DNA from: CAYMPH01 sp964529415
GTDB lineage: Bacteria > Spirochaetota > UBA4802 > UBA5550
Length of the DNA stretch: 64,000 nucleotides
Direction of reading: 5' to 3'
Assembly (NCBI GenBank): GCA_964529415.1
Contig: CAZGWD010000004.1
Location: 1 to 64,000, forward strand
The translations under genes and the position numbers were made by a program. This document shows positions 26,594 through 36,246 of this stretch, in pieces. The stretch's first letter is position 1; each line of letters opens with the position of its first letter. The notes under the pieces were generated by a model. It was not told the DNA's origin. It did no database searches and saw nothing but the letters and a program-made list of their open reading frames with translations.

Positions 26594-28988
26594 ATCAATA
26601 AGACTTGAAGATATTACGAACGAGAAAGCCGGAGGAAAAGCTCTCGGCCTGAACAGGCTAATTAAAGCAGGAGCAAATGTACCGGAAGGAATTGTAATAC
26701 TGAATCCCGGTTCAAATGAATTAAGAGAAGTTCTTTCAAACCATGCATTCATATCAAACGAAAAACCGAAAGCTGTAAGGTCTTCTGCTGTTGATGAAGA
26801 CGGACACACTGCTTCTTTTGCAGGACAATTTGAAACATATCTGAATGTAAATGGAATTGATGATATAATTGAAGCAGTTAAAAACTGCGCCGAGTCCGCA
26901 AAATCCATCAGGGTTGCAAATTACAGCAGCAGAATGGATCCCGGAGCTGATCTTCAAATGGCAGTTGTAATTCAGGATATGATTGAGCCTGATACAGCCG
27001 GGGTTTTATTCACTGCCAATCCAATAAATAACAGACGGGATCATCTGATTATAAATGCAGTCAAAGGACTTGGAGAGGATCTTGTTAGCGGTCTTTCTGC
27101 AGGAGAGCTTTATGTACTGACAAGATCAGGTGCTGTTATCGAGTTCAGGTCGGAATATCAGGATAAAGCCCTTAGCGAAAATCTTGTAAAACAGCTAACC
27201 AGAGAAAGCATTCAGATTGAAAAATATTTCGGCGATCCAATTGACCTTGAATGGGCTATTGATAAAAACGGAAAAATATTCTGGCTTCAGGCAAGACCTA
27301 TAACAACACTCAAGCAGGTTCACCTCAACGAGCTCGATGATTATCTTGACCAGCCTGACATGATTTTCACAAGAGGCAATATCGGCGAAATGATGCCTGG
27401 ACCGGTAACTCCCCTGACGTATTCCACGTTCGCATGGGCTATTGATATAGGGCTTCAAAGATATATGAACCAGATAGGAGCTCAGCCTAAAATAAGCAGC
27501 GATAAGGCTGTTTACGTTTCCATGTTCTACAACCATCTGTTTTTTTCAGTGTCCAGCCTTTACAACTGCACAAGACGTGTGTCCATTACGACTCAGCCGA
27601 ATCTTGAATACGCGATTATGGGTTTCACTCTTCCGGATGTTAAAATTAAGAGAGAAACTAATTTTATTCTGGGTGCTATAAATTCAGTCAGATATTTCAT
27701 CTATATATCAAAATCTGAAAAAAGATTCAAACTTCTGAAAAAACTTGCTGCCGGCTATTCAATTGCCTTAATTGATGATCCCATTGAGCTGTATAATAAA
27801 ATTGATTCTGAAATGAAAAATCTTATTCTTGCATGGGATTATCATTATGCTACTTCAGTAAAATCCGGGGCAAACAATACCATTCTTGTTTCAATTCTTT
27901 CCGGAGGCAAGGTTATACCTGATCAGGAAAACCTTAAAGATGCAGCAAGCCTTCTGATCAATATAAGCGACATTGACGGTGCGAATGCGCTCCAGGCGCT
28001 CGATAATCTTGCAGAGCATATTGCTTCTGATCCGGAACACCGTGATAAATTTTTAAATATCGACCCGAAAAACCCTCAGTGGCTTTATACAGATGATTCA
28101 GGAAAAACCGGCGAGCTATTCAGGAATTTCATGAAAATAAACGGGCACAGATGCGTTCGTGAAGCAGAAATGCGTGAAACAGACTGGCAGACTGATCCAT
28201 CCTCTCTTATAGAAATACTTCAAATAAGGGTAAAGAGCGGTTTAATTTCAGGCGGAAACAAAAAAGACATGGAAGCGCAATACTGGAAAAATTATGAAAA
28301 CGTTTTAAAAAAAGTAAAGCCTGCAGCAAGATTTTTTATAAAAAAAATTATAACTGCTGCAAGGTCATCTGTTGCAAAAAGAGAAAATTCAAAATCGATC
28401 TGCGTCAAGCTGCAGAGTGAATTTAAAAAAGCATATATACACCTTGGCAATATTCTTGCAGAGAAAGAACTTCTGGATGATTTCGATCAGATATTTTTTC
28501 TGACACATGAAGAAACAGGCAGACTGCTGAAAGATAAAAATCCCAAATGGAAATCAATTGCCGAAGACAGAAGAAAACTTTTCCCGAAAATGAAAGCTCT
28601 GCATTTTAAAGATCTTTATTTTGGAATACCTGAGCCTGCTGAGGAAATTGAAATTCCGGCACCGGAAGACGGCTCATATAAAGGTCTTCCTGTGAGCACA
28701 GGGTCTTTAAATGGAAAAGTTAAAATAATAAACAGCCTCGATGACGCAAGAAAACTGGAAGCCGGCGATATTATGATAGCTTCATATACTGATGTGGGCT
28801 GGACACCGTACTTCAGCATCATAGGCGGTCTTGTTACTGAAATTGGAAGCGCTCTTTCTCATGGCGCTGTAGTTGCGCGTGAATACGGCATTCCGGCTGT
28901 AGTGAGCGTTCGCGGAGCCAAGAAAGCATTTAAAGACGGAGATATGGTTTTTCTTGACGGGGATAAGGGGACTATTAGAAAAATATAA
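26559..28988 (+). CDS. PEP-synthase-like dikinase/phosphotransferase (RPH/YvkC/PigC type)
   Basis: An 809-residue protein. N-terminal ATP-grasp (PPDK_N) domain, about 20-250: GGKALGLNRL, KAVRSSAVDEDGHTASFAGQ, and DLEWAIDKNGKIFWLQARP. A middle region of about 400 residues should bind the substrate. The C-terminal swivelling domain has the phosphohistidine in ALSHGAVVAREYGIPAVV. The PEP-binding TIM barrel of true PEP synthase is absent. This matches rifampicin phosphotransferase, YvkC and PigC-like enzymes, which move phosphate from ATP through His to a small molecule. The substrate here is unknown, so antibiotic resistance should not be assumed. Start is GTG with an AGGAG site. Confidence 0.85.
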   Translation: MSSVTIKKSTAESIRLEDITNEKAGGKALGLNRLIKAGANVPEGIVILNPGSNELREVLSNHAFISNEKPKAVRSSAVDEDGHTASFAGQFETYLNVNGIDDIIEAVKNCAESAKSIRVANYSSRMDPGADLQMAVVIQDMIEPDTAGVLFTANPINNRRDHLIINAVKGLGEDLVSGLSAGELYVLTRSGAVIEFRSEYQDKALSENLVKQLTRESIQIEKYFGDPIDLEWAIDKNGKIFWLQARPITTLKQVHLNELDDYLDQPDMIFTRGNIGEMMPGPVTPLTYSTFAWAIDIGLQRYMNQIGAQPKISSDKAVYVSMFYNHLFFSVSSLYNCTRRVSITTQPNLEYAIMGFTLPDVKIKRETNFILGAINSVRYFIYISKSEKRFKLLKKLAAGYSIALIDDPIELYNKIDSEMKNLILAWDYHYATSVKSGANNTILVSILSGGKVIPDQENLKDAASLLINISDIDGANALQALDNLAEHIASDPEHRDKFLNIDPKNPQWLYTDDSGKTGELFRNFMKINGHRCVREAEMRETDWQTDPSSLIEILQIRVKSGLISGGNKKDMEAQYWKNYENVLKKVKPAARFFIKKIITAARSSVAKRENSKSICVKLQSEFKKAYIHLGNILAEKELLDDFDQIFFLTHEETGRLLKDKNPKWKSIAEDRRKLFPKMKALHFKDLYFGIPEPAEEIEIPAPEDGSYKGLPVSTGSLNGKVKIINSLDDARKLEAGDIMIASYTDVGWTPYFSIIGGLVTEIGSALSHGAVVAREYGIPAVVSVRGAKKAFKDGDMVFLDGDKGTIRKI

Positions 28989-28990
28989 AC

Positions 28991-30175
28991 TCACCTGATC
29001 CAAGGAAGATATCTCTTCCCGAAAAGTTTGTTAAACACATAGCTGATCAGAAATATACCAAGTATAATACCTGCGATCCATAAAAAAGTTTTATAGTGGG
29101 AAAATTTCCATCCAGATGCCGTAACAAGAGAGTAGAGACTGTTTCTTTCAGCTGTAGAAGGATAAACCTTAACATAACAGTAACTGTCTTTTTCAGATTT
29201 AATCTCATATGTCTGCTCATAACTGCTGCTGTCGCGTGATTCAATAAGATCCATATCTGCATCATATATATCGATCTGAAATTTTTTGCCGCTGGTTTTA
29301 AAATAAAGTGTGTTATAGCCGTTTGTAAGATTAAAATAATACATTCTGTACGATTCATCTTTCTGAATCGCATCCACAGCTGTACCGCTCAGGTACTGGC
29401 TCCACTTAACTGATTTCTTAATTTCTTCATTTAAGAAATTAATTCCTATTGTTCTGAAAACATTATATCTTCTGAAATCGGAATAAACCGTGCTGTAATA
29501 ACTCGTAAATAAAATATTTCCATTTCCCCTTTCAGATGATATACTGATTGGTCCGCTCTTTTGTCCCCTTGGGGTTTCGTATGTGCCTTCAGCTAAAATT
29601 TCAGAACTTGATGCAGATTTTAATGCCACCCAGCCTGAAATCGTCATGTAAAGCGCCATTTCCCTTTTCATGTTGAATCTTTCAAGATCTCCTTTCAACC
29701 TTGCTTCGATTCGGCCTTCAAGACCCATGTACGGGAAATTATCATGAAACCCGAACATATCAAATGCGCTCTGAAGAATAGTAAATGAATAGCCGGAGAA
29801 ATAGCCGCTGCCGCCGTTTTCGATAAACTGTTTTACATTTTTTGCAATCTTGTCTTTATCTATTTCTTTGTAATTCTTCTGCAGAGAAACCGAATTAACA
29901 TTAGCTCCGAAAGCCATAATATTTATGCTTTCCTCAACCGGAGGTTCAATTCCGCACGGAAAGAATATTACGCTGTATTTTGTAAATATTTCTTTATTTT
30001 CAAGCTCGGTATAATCTACGAGATCAAACTTTATCTTATATGTTGCAAGAACATTTTCAATATCATCATACTTTCCCTTAATAACAGCTATTTTTTCCTG
30101 TTTCAAATTTGCTTCTTCCGCATTAAGAGAAGATACAAAAAGCAGTATAATAATTATTTGCAGTATTTTTTTCAT
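28991..30175 (-). CDS. Secreted, membrane-anchored protein with amidotransferase-like fold
   Basis: A 394-residue protein with a signal peptide (about 1-19) and one C-terminal helix (about 365-385) followed by a basic tail, so the body faces outward. Residues 25-260 look like a class I glutamine-amidotransferase/ThuA-like fold (YSVIFFPCGIEPP, ENGGSGYFSGYSF), but I see no clear Cys-His-Glu triad. Residues 265-355 resemble a pre-peptidase C-terminal beta-sandwich. Its stop codon is 2 bp from the stop of the convergent phosphotransferase gene. Function is unknown. Confidence 0.65.
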   Translation of the reverse strand: MKKILQIIIILLFVSSLNAEEANLKQEKIAVIKGKYDDIENVLATYKIKFDLVDYTELENKEIFTKYSVIFFPCGIEPPVEESINIMAFGANVNSVSLQKNYKEIDKDKIAKNVKQFIENGGSGYFSGYSFTILQSAFDMFGFHDNFPYMGLEGRIEARLKGDLERFNMKREMALYMTISGWVALKSASSSEILAEGTYETPRGQKSGPISISSERGNGNILFTSYYSTVYSDFRRYNVFRTIGINFLNEEIKKSVKWSQYLSGTAVDAIQKDESYRMYYFNLTNGYNTLYFKTSGKKFQIDIYDADMDLIESRDSSSYEQTYEIKSEKDSYCYVKVYPSTAERNSLYSLVTASGWKFSHYKTFLWIAGIILGIFLISYVFNKLFGKRYLPWIR

Positions 30176-30315
30176 TCTATAATTTCATTTTCCCTGTTCA
30201 TTCATTTTATTTATTTTTAATTCGATATTTTATGTCAAGTGATAATATTAAATAATTGACTGTGACACTTTATTTAAATATCAGTGTAAAAATAATAAAT
30301 ATCAGGAAAATCAAT

Positions 30316-31233
30316 ATGAGTCACGATCATACCCATCATCACAGCAGCGATGAGCACAATCACGGGTTAAACACCAACCGCGGAAGACTGCTTGGAGCAA
30401 TAATTTTCAACTCCATTATTACTGCTGCAGAATATATAGGCGGCATTATGTCAGGAAGTCTTGCCCTCATATCAGACGCCGGCCACAATTTATCTGATGT
30501 TCTGTCTCTGATACTCGGCTATGCAGGTGAAAAATTCTCTTCCGGAAAATCTGATAAAAAATACTCTTTCGGCATGAAGAGGCTTGAAGTTTTTATTGCA
30601 GCTGTAAATGCAGCAAGCCTGCTTGCTGTTGCAGTTTATATTCTGTATGAAAGCTACGAAAGGTATAAAAATCCTGTTACGATTAATATCAGCATTATGA
30701 TTCCGGTAGCAATCGTAGGTCTTGCAGGAAATGTTTTTTCGCTGATTATTCTTTCAGGCGGAAGAAAAGAAAATCTGAATATGCGTGCCGCTTTTCTTCA
30801 TCTTATGTATGACGCAATTTCATCGGTGGCTGTAATTATTGCAGGTGTTATTCTTTATTTTGCCAATATTTTCTGGATTGACATTGCAGTCAGCCTGATA
30901 ATAGTTCTTATGATTATATGGAGCTCAAGCGGAATATTGAAAGAATCTTTCAGAATTTTTTTCCAGGGGACTCCGGCAGGCATTGATACTGATGAAGTAT
31001 GCAGATCCCTTTTATCGATTGATTCGGTAAAAGACGTTCACGGCCTTCATATATGGTCAATAAACTCAACTGAAGCTTTTTTATCCTGTCATATTCACAT
31101 TGACAGCGATAATGGAGATACAATAATTAATAAAGCGAATGCCATGCTTAAAGAAAAATTCGGCATCACACATACTACAATTCAAATTGAAAACAGTCTG
31201 CTTTGCAAAAGCAATGATTCATGCTGCAGATAG
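30316..31233 (+). CDS. Cation diffusion facilitator (Zn/Co/Cd efflux)
   Basis: About 305 residues, CDF family. A His-rich N-terminus (HDHTHHH) precedes six membrane helices. Metal-site motifs are DAGHNLSD in helix 2 and HLMYDAISS in helix 5. The C-terminal cytosolic domain has the usual VHGLHIWSI strand. It should export Zn2+ or similar divalent cations using the proton gradient. I chose the ATG at 30316 because the His-rich start follows an AGGAAAA site; the frame is open further upstream to 30256. The thioesterase gene starts 9 bp downstream. Confidence 0.92.
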   Translation: MSHDHTHHHSSDEHNHGLNTNRGRLLGAIIFNSIITAAEYIGGIMSGSLALISDAGHNLSDVLSLILGYAGEKFSSGKSDKKYSFGMKRLEVFIAAVNAASLLAVAVYILYESYERYKNPVTINISIMIPVAIVGLAGNVFSLIILSGGRKENLNMRAAFLHLMYDAISSVAVIIAGVILYFANIFWIDIAVSLIIVLMIIWSSSGILKESFRIFFQGTPAGIDTDEVCRSLLSIDSVKDVHGLHIWSINSTEAFLSCHIHIDSDNGDTIINKANAMLKEKFGITHTTIQIENSLLCKSNDSCCR

Positions 31234-31242
31234 GAGGGCGTA

Positions 31243-31716
31243 TTGGAAGAGAAAACAGTTAAAGACAGCAGTATAATGATAGTACATCAGATGATGCACA
31301 GCGATGCGAATCTCGCAGGGAATGTTCACGGCGGTGTAATAATGAAACTTATAGACAACACTGCAGGCATTGTTGCAGGACGTCATGCAGGGTGCAATGT
31401 TGTTACAGCATTCATAGACAAGCTGGATTTTCACAGTCCTGTTTATATCGGCGATCTGTTAAGAATTCAGGCTGGAATAAATTACGTTGGAACAACATCA
31501 ATGGAAGTTGGAGTAAGAGTTGAAGCTGAGAATCACCTTACCGGAGAAGTAAGGCATACAGCTTCAGCATATCTGACATTTGTTGCTTTGGATAAAAACG
31601 GAAAAGTAATCGAAGTACCAAGGCTGAAACTTGAAACAGAAGATGAAATAAGAAGGAATAAGGCTGCAATAGTCAGAAGGGATGCACGCACCAGGCTAAA
31701 AGAACTTAAATGTTGA
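31243..31716 (+). CDS. Acyl-CoA thioesterase, hotdog fold (YciA/ACOT type)
   Basis: A 157-residue hotdog-fold protein. The key strand-helix region is ANLAGNVHGGVIMKLIDN, where HGG and Asp are typical active-site residues of YciA-like enzymes that release free fatty acids from CoA. The length fits. Start is a TTG, supported by a strong AGGAGGG site. It is co-transcribed with the CDF efflux gene, with which no functional link is obvious. Confidence 0.88.
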   Translation: MEEKTVKDSSIMIVHQMMHSDANLAGNVHGGVIMKLIDNTAGIVAGRHAGCNVVTAFIDKLDFHSPVYIGDLLRIQAGINYVGTTSMEVGVRVEAENHLTGEVRHTASAYLTFVALDKNGKVIEVPRLKLETEDEIRRNKAAIVRRDARTRLKELKC

Positions 31717-31819
31717 AATCAGCCATATAGTCGAGAGGAAAAAGTGACCGGGATTTTGAGCCCTTACAGACCCATCCCTTACAGCAATAACGTCCCAATA
31801 CCTGTATATACTTAATATA

Positions 31820-33775
31820 TTAATTACTTTTTTTTCTCATCTTTACTTTCCTTATACCTGCTCTGGTTAAAAAAGCTAAAACTGCTGCCAAAACAATAAA
31901 AATAAAAAAACCGCCCCATGTAATATAATTTCCGCCTGAAAGAAGCCTAATCGGATTCCAGCTTGCTTCAGAAACAATTCTCCCAAGAGGCCCTTTATAT
32001 TTCTCAGGAACATCAGGTATGCTGTTGCCGTTTGTATCAGGAAAGTTCCTCATGTAATCGAGCAGGCCTACCCATTCTTTTAGCTCCTGAATGCCCGGAG
32101 TTGTTTTATCAGCATCAACCCTGTGATCAGAAAGTTTATCGATCGGTTTGCCGTTTTTATCTTTTGGAATTACATCAAGGAATCCGTATGTATATTTTCC
32201 TATTATTTTAAAAAAAGCCGCATTGTAAATATTAGCTGCAACCCTGTACAATTTTTTATTTGAAGATGAATAATCAAGCTGAGTGTAGCCTTCCTCTTCG
32301 CTTCCAATATGCATTTCAGTTATCCTGTCGAATATCATTCTGTTTGGATTATACCTGCATTTTAATCCCGATATCTGCATAAAATAATCAGGACCTTTCA
32401 GAGGATGCACGCTGGTCATCACCTCGAGCCCTTTTTTAAGCTCTGACGCATGCAGATAAAATGTAACTACCGGATAACCAATGCTTCTGTCTGTTTCCTC
32501 AAAACCAATGCCAAGAGGAAATACATTAAACAGGTCGCTCATTGCAATTCTTCCTGTTTTTCCCGCGAGCAGCTCATCTCTTATCGGGCCGCGCGACTCA
32601 AACGAAGCAACTACCCTTGAAGAAGGATCAGCCGGATTATATTCAATCGCATTTACAGACCATCTTAATGAATCAGCCACCAGATTGCCCAGGTTAGTTT
32701 CATATTCACCTATAATTAAATCATGTTTTGTTTCTGCGACAATACTGCTGAAAGAAATATTATGGTATTTAAGAAAAAGCACATCTATTCCGCCCTGCAT
32801 ATTTACAATCTCTGCAGTTAGAACAGGGTCACCCTTGATTGAGCTGTCTATATTAACTGTATAATATCCGGCTATTGAAACTTTTCCTGGATCAACACTG
32901 ATATCAAGAACGCCTGCCTGTCTCCCGTATGACCATGCAGAAACAATAATCGTGCCGTTGACATTTAATGCCCTGTCAAGCCTTGTATGAGTATGTCCGC
33001 TGATAATAACATCTATTCCATTTACTTCTTTAGCAAGAATCTCGTCTTCGGATTTAGACTTATTCGCATTCAGTCCTGAATGAGAAAGGCATATTACCAC
33101 ATCCGCCTTTTCATTATTCCTCAGTATGTTTACCATTTTTTTTGCTGCTGCAACCGGATCTTCAAAAGTAACAGGTTTCGCAAAAGGGGCAACTTCAGCA
33201 GCTTTCCTGCCGATCATGCTGAATATCCCTATTTTCAAACCGCCTCTGTTCAAAACAATATACGGCTTTATAAGTCCTTTATCATAAACTTCCTTTAAAG
33301 ATTTATCCTCTTTACTGTTATTGCTGAATATCAGGTTGGATGATATTATCTGAGGCATGCCGTTTTTAGCGCCTGAATTAATAATGCGCGCAAGCCCGTC
33401 CGGAGTAAGATCAAACTCATGGTTGCCGAGACCAACAGCATCGTAACCCATCTCTTTTAAAAGCTTCAGCTCAAATGCATGCTCTCTGCTTACCGTATGA
33501 AAAAGAGTGCCCATTAAAAAATCTCCGGCATCAAGCACAAGAACAGGATTGGTTTTTGCATTCTTTGTATTGTCAATAAAAGTTTTCAGTCTGGCCCAGC
33601 CGCCGAGGGTTTTGTCAGATCCGGTAATATCAGGATTATAATCTATTATTGGCGAGAAGCCGAGCACATGAGAATGCAAATCATTTGTATGAATTATAGT
33701 AATATTTTTTGGAGCTGCAGATAAAAAAGAATAACCTAAAAATAAAGGTAAAAATAAAATTAAAACTTTTTTCAT
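31820..33775 (-). CDS. Periplasmic 5'-nucleotidase (UshA family), membrane-anchored
   Basis: About 651 residues. A signal peptide is followed by the metallophosphoesterase domain: HTNDLHSH, LDAGDFLMG, GNHEFD, SGHTHTR. The 5'-nucleotidase C-terminal domain follows (GNLVADSLRW, YFMQISGLK). A final membrane helix (about 625-645) and a basic tail anchor it. It should release phosphate from nucleotides in the periplasm. The ATG at 33775 is chosen because GGAG lies six bases upstream. The gene begins 12 bp after ubiA. Confidence 0.9.
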   Translation of the reverse strand: MKKVLILFLPLFLGYSFLSAAPKNITIIHTNDLHSHVLGFSPIIDYNPDITGSDKTLGGWARLKTFIDNTKNAKTNPVLVLDAGDFLMGTLFHTVSREHAFELKLLKEMGYDAVGLGNHEFDLTPDGLARIINSGAKNGMPQIISSNLIFSNNSKEDKSLKEVYDKGLIKPYIVLNRGGLKIGIFSMIGRKAAEVAPFAKPVTFEDPVAAAKKMVNILRNNEKADVVICLSHSGLNANKSKSEDEILAKEVNGIDVIISGHTHTRLDRALNVNGTIIVSAWSYGRQAGVLDISVDPGKVSIAGYYTVNIDSSIKGDPVLTAEIVNMQGGIDVLFLKYHNISFSSIVAETKHDLIIGEYETNLGNLVADSLRWSVNAIEYNPADPSSRVVASFESRGPIRDELLAGKTGRIAMSDLFNVFPLGIGFEETDRSIGYPVVTFYLHASELKKGLEVMTSVHPLKGPDYFMQISGLKCRYNPNRMIFDRITEMHIGSEEEGYTQLDYSSSNKKLYRVAANIYNAAFFKIIGKYTYGFLDVIPKDKNGKPIDKLSDHRVDADKTTPGIQELKEWVGLLDYMRNFPDTNGNSIPDVPEKYKGPLGRIVSEASWNPIRLLSGGNYITWGGFFIFIVLAAVLAFLTRAGIRKVKMRKKSN

Positions 33776-33787
33776 GGCAAGCTCCAA

Positions 33788-34651
33788 TTAAAAAATATTA
33801 TATTTCCTGAAAATAAAATCAAGAAGCACCCCGGTTAATATAACTGGTGAGACAAATCTGTTAATGAAAAAAATTTTGAATATTGCTGAATTAATATTTT
33901 CTTTATTTTTATTTGCAAGGAAAAATTGCGCGCAGAAAAGCAAAAATGCTGCTGCAGTAAAAATATAAAATATCCATCCGGCTTTAATTAAAATACCTGA
34001 AACAACAAGCGATGCTGCAGCAAGCATATATGATACTGCAGAAATTGATAAAGCTGCATTCAGACCGTATCCTGACGGAATAGAAAAAAGTCCTTCCTTT
34101 TTATCAAATTCCAGATCCTGTATTGAATAGAGAATATCCAGAGCAGCGATCCAGAAAAGTATTGCTGCACCAGGCATAAAAGCCGCGATTTCAAATTTTC
34201 CTGAAACAGCAAGAAAGCCTCCGATCGGCGCTGCAGCTTCAACAACTCCAAGATAAAAATGCGAGCTTGAGCTGAATCTTTTAAAAAATGAATAAGTAAA
34301 AAGAAGCGCAAGTGCCGCAAATGACAGATAAAAAACAAGTGTATTCAGCATAAAAGAAGAAAAGATCAAGAGTCCCGATGCCAGGGCTGACAATATCCAC
34401 ACGGACTTTTTCGAAAGCTCACCGCTTGGAATATGCCGGCTGGAAGTTCTCGGATTTTTCGCATCAATTTCAGCATCGAGAATTCTGTTAAATGACATGC
34501 CTGCTGTTCTCGCTGCAAATAACGCGAGTGTTGCCCACAACCAGTCCGATGGTTTGCCTCCTCCTGCAAAGAGCATTCCGATATAAGCAAACGGCATGGC
34601 AAAAAGAGTCTGTTCAATCATAATGAGTCCGGAAAATTTTTTAAAATCCAT
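33788..34651 (-). CDS. UbiA-family aromatic prenyltransferase (quinone biosynthesis)
   Basis: A 287-residue membrane protein with about eight helices. The two Asp-rich motifs that bind the prenyl diphosphate are NRILDAEIDAKNPRT and DLEFDKKEG. It attaches a polyprenyl tail to an aromatic ring. Overlap with the UbiD-family gene by 11 bp points to the pair MqnP-MqnL of the futalosine menaquinone pathway, or UbiA-UbiD. Other mqn or ubi genes are not in the window, so the pathway is inferred. Confidence 0.9.
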   Translation of the reverse strand: MDFKKFSGLIMIEQTLFAMPFAYIGMLFAGGGKPSDWLWATLALFAARTAGMSFNRILDAEIDAKNPRTSSRHIPSGELSKKSVWILSALASGLLIFSSFMLNTLVFYLSFAALALLFTYSFFKRFSSSSHFYLGVVEAAAPIGGFLAVSGKFEIAAFMPGAAILFWIAALDILYSIQDLEFDKKEGLFSIPSGYGLNAALSISAVSYMLAAASLVVSGILIKAGWIFYIFTAAAFLLFCAQFFLANKNKENINSAIFKIFFINRFVSPVILTGVLLDFIFRKYNIF

Positions 34652-36083
34652 ATTCCTTCCATCTCCTGCTTACCAGATCTTTAATGTCCTGTGACATATC
34701 TATCTCATCAGGCCACGGCCGTCCCATTCCCTCTTCTTTTGTTTTTCTGGTTGCGTCAATACCGAGCTTGCCTCCGTAATTTGCAAAAGAAGCCGAATGG
34801 TCCAGAGCATCCAGAGGGCCGTTCGAAAACTGGAAGTCTCTTTTGGGGTCGGTGTTGTTCAGAAGCTTCCAGAGAACAGTGCTCCCGTCATTAAGGTCAA
34901 TATCGGAATCAAAAACAATGATGCATTTGGTTGAAGCCATCTGTCCCATGCCCCAGAGTGCATTTATAACCTTAACAGCCTGCCCTGAATATTTTTTTTC
35001 AATTGAAACAAGAGCGCAGTTATGAAACACTCCTTCCATGGGCAGATTCACGTCTTTTATTTCAGGAACAATAAGTTTCATGATCGGAAGAAAAATTCTC
35101 TCAGTTGCCTTTGCCATGTAGCAGTCCTCCATGGGAGGTTTGCCTACAATAGTGGATGGATAAACTGCATTTTTTCTTGCTGTAATGCAGGTAACGTGAA
35201 ATACAGGATAAATATCAGCCGGTGAATAAAAGCCTGTATGATCTCCGAACGGGCCTTCTATTTTCTCGTCGCCCGGATCAACATAACCCTCAATAATAAA
35301 ATCCGATTCAGCAGGAACGTAAAGATCGGACATTTTTGCCTTAACAATTTCAACTGGTTTTGAGTCAATAAATCCCGCGAACATGAGCTCGTTTATATCC
35401 GGAGGAAGAGGAGCAGTTGCAGAATAAATAACAGACGGAGCGCCTCCGATTGCAACTGCCACATCCATTCTCCTGCCGAGATTTTTATATTTTTCGTAGT
35501 GCCTTGCCCCGTCTTTATTGTACTGCCAGTGCATGCCTGCTGTATCATTTGTATATTTATGCATTCTGTACATGCCAAGATTCTGCGTTCCCTTCTCCGG
35601 ATCTTTTGTTACAACAAGAGGCAGGGTAATAAACGGGCCTCCGTCGTGCGGCCAGCAGGTTTGTATCGGAAGAAGATCGAGCAGTTTGCCTTTTTCAAAA
35701 ATATTTTCCTGGCATGGAGCAGATGATACTTTTTTCGGCGCATAAGAAGCAATTTCCTTCAAGGTAAACAGCATCTTTAGTTTATCTATAATTCCTGCAG
35801 GAGGGGTTATTTTCAGTAAATTTTCAATTCTAAGTCCGATTTCATCAAAAGAGGCGCAATTAAGGGCTTTTTCCATCCTCTTAAAACTGCCAAAAGCATT
35901 AATTAAAAGCGGATAATCATAACCCTTTACATTTTCAAAAAGAAGCGCAGGTCCTATATTTTTACTGACTCTGTCAGTTATTTCTGTTATTTCAAGGAAA
36001 GGATCAACTTCAGCTTTTATCCGTTTCAGTTCACCTTCTTTTTCAAGACTGTGCGTAAATTCCTGCAGATTTTTATATGGCAT
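34641..36083 (-). CDS. UbiD-family decarboxylase (quinone biosynthesis)
   Basis: About 480 residues, full-length UbiD family. Family strings include the DHTGFYSPADIYPVFHVT region and the PPMEDCYMAKATERIF segment. The enzyme uses prenylated FMN to decarboxylate the prenylated aromatic acid made by UbiA-type enzymes. Start at 36083 is chosen because GGAG lies before it; four residues upstream are in frame but would cover that site. No UbiX gene is nearby, though one is needed to make the cofactor. Confidence 0.9.
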   Translation of the reverse strand: MPYKNLQEFTHSLEKEGELKRIKAEVDPFLEITEITDRVSKNIGPALLFENVKGYDYPLLINAFGSFKRMEKALNCASFDEIGLRIENLLKITPPAGIIDKLKMLFTLKEIASYAPKKVSSAPCQENIFEKGKLLDLLPIQTCWPHDGGPFITLPLVVTKDPEKGTQNLGMYRMHKYTNDTAGMHWQYNKDGARHYEKYKNLGRRMDVAVAIGGAPSVIYSATAPLPPDINELMFAGFIDSKPVEIVKAKMSDLYVPAESDFIIEGYVDPGDEKIEGPFGDHTGFYSPADIYPVFHVTCITARKNAVYPSTIVGKPPMEDCYMAKATERIFLPIMKLIVPEIKDVNLPMEGVFHNCALVSIEKKYSGQAVKVINALWGMGQMASTKCIIVFDSDIDLNDGSTVLWKLLNNTDPKRDFQFSNGPLDALDHSASFANYGGKLGIDATRKTKEEGMGRPWPDEIDMSQDIKDLVSRRWKEYGF

Positions 36084-36246
36084 ATTTTTCTCCAATTATT
36101 CAGTTGATGTTTATCCGGAAGTTATCTTTCTTTTATTGCAAGTTTTTTTCTATTTATTACTTGATACAAAAATATACCATAATTATAGAAGCGTACAGGC
36201 AAAAAAAAATATATAAAAAAAATTATAATGGACAAGTATTATATTA

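Noticed and set aside
26559..28988. Call as rifampicin resistance phosphotransferase
   Set aside because: The domain order fits, but the middle substrate-binding region cannot be assigned to rifampicin from sequence alone.
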